DNA of 64,000 nucleotides. It comes from Rhodoferax antarcticus ANT.BR. GTDB taxonomy: Bacteria > Pseudomonadota > Gammaproteobacteria > Burkholderiales > Burkholderiaceae_C. The DNA lies in contig NZ_MSYM01000020.1 in assembly GCF_001938565.1 (NCBI RefSeq), forward strand, positions 124,001 to 188,000. The letters run 5' to 3'. The notes below the pieces were generated by a model. That model searched no databases. It was not told the origin of the DNA and was given only the letters and a program-made list of their open reading frames with translations. A program made the translations under genes and the position numbers. Every line of letters begins with the position of its first letter. The stretch's first letter is position 1. Of the stretch, positions 63,795 through 64,000 are shown piece by piece.

Positions 63795-64000
63795 GGATTC
63801 AGCATCGGAGCGAAGCTCAAAAATTGATCATGGGCGTTGGCGCTTGCCAACCGGAATCGGGCCTGTGGAGCAATCGAGGTTGGCAAGCGCCCAAGAGAAC
63901 AAAGAAGGTATTGGATGTTTGGCTGTTCTGCCAGCACGAACATCGCAAAGCGATGCAGTAAGGCCGCACAACGCGAGTTGACGTTTCCTTTGCTTGTGCA
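63795..64000. repeat. 206-bp direct repeat with long hairpin element (copy 2)
   Basis: Second copy of 62016-62221, cut by the window end; only a few bases differ. Hairpin arms 63839-63852 / 63878-63891. Confidence 0.85.

Noticed and set aside
61985..64000. Many ORFs of 60-240 codons on both strands (for example 62722-63441 minus)
   Set aside because: No ribosome-binding sites, odd amino-acid composition, and the frames run through repeated hairpins on both strands. The region is better explained as structured non-coding DNA.
1..64000. tRNA or rRNA genes
   Set aside because: No cloverleaf with a T-loop GTTCRAATC pattern and no rRNA-like blocks were noticed; a tRNAscan run would settle it.

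Overview
The window looks like part of a large accessory replicon, most likely a plasmid or phage-plasmid, of a betaproteobacterium (probably Burkholderiales). I base this on a TrfB/KorA-type regulator, a plasmid-type PLD nuclease, a type I restriction operon, degraded insertion sequences and dozens of very small, phage-like, mostly leftward genes. No rRNA, tRNA, ribosomal or core-metabolism genes are present. The host genus cannot be fixed from sequence alone.

Layout. 1-2.9 kb: a few small rightward genes, then a TrfB/KorA-like regulator. 2.9-6.6 kb: decayed zone with a DUF4116 pseudogene, two gene fragments, and a 3'-truncated IS21 istA lodged in a P-loop gene. 7.2-9.6 kb: an RNase II/R-type exoribonuclease whose usual RNA-binding domains are replaced by three dsRNA-binding domains, with a small secreted protein just upstream. 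9.6-13.6 kb: small regulators (XRE, MerR-like, ribbon-helix-helix, phage HTH). 13.7-22.8 kb: a leftward type I restriction-modification operon, hsdM-orf-orf-hsdS-hsdR, with an ISL3-type transposase gene coupled to its end. 23-26 kb: single-gene units, a TnpB fragment, and a lone PP-loop (PAPS-reductase-like) enzyme, the only long rightward gene between 6.3 and 52 kb. 26-38 kb: small hypothetical genes plus a VRR-NUC nuclease, a PP2A-like phosphatase, RdgC and a DUF4326 protein. 38.4-42 kb: membrane proteins, an SDR oxidoreductase and the PLD nuclease. 42-49.5 kb: tightly coupled operons of tiny proteins that share exchangeable N- and C-terminal modules. 49.5-56.7 kb: a second TnpB remnant, hypothetical proteins, a truncated lipoprotein and tandem duplications. 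56.8-61.9 kb: monocistronic units, including a SprT-like protein. 61.9-64 kb: no convincing gene; repeats, hairpins and 22-bp iteron-like repeats.

The most distinctive feature is a layered set of repeated regulatory DNA. Class A is sigma70-like promoters with a palindrome in the spacer (13.66, 29.96, 30.94, 45.46, 46.54, 49.52 kb). Class B is a -10-like hexamer followed by GTTTGCAACAC (38.7, 41.9, 52.5, 54.9 kb). Class C is an unusual leader, GRCATYWCYAR followed by a small covarying stem-loop, in front of single genes that end in their own terminators (23.4, 27.4 and 55.8-62 kb). In 43-49 kb many genes end in a shared CPVIGLKGD-like tail whose DNA supplies a hairpin and the next gene's ribosome-binding site. 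A separate family of long, covarying hairpins recurs five times at 54-64 kb, and a folded, apparently non-coding array lies at 57.7-58.1 kb.

Several genes look freshly damaged (frameshifts, in-frame TGA codons, a 112-bp tandem duplication). Either this accessory DNA is decaying or some positions carry assembly errors. All calls were made by reading the sequence; no database search was possible.
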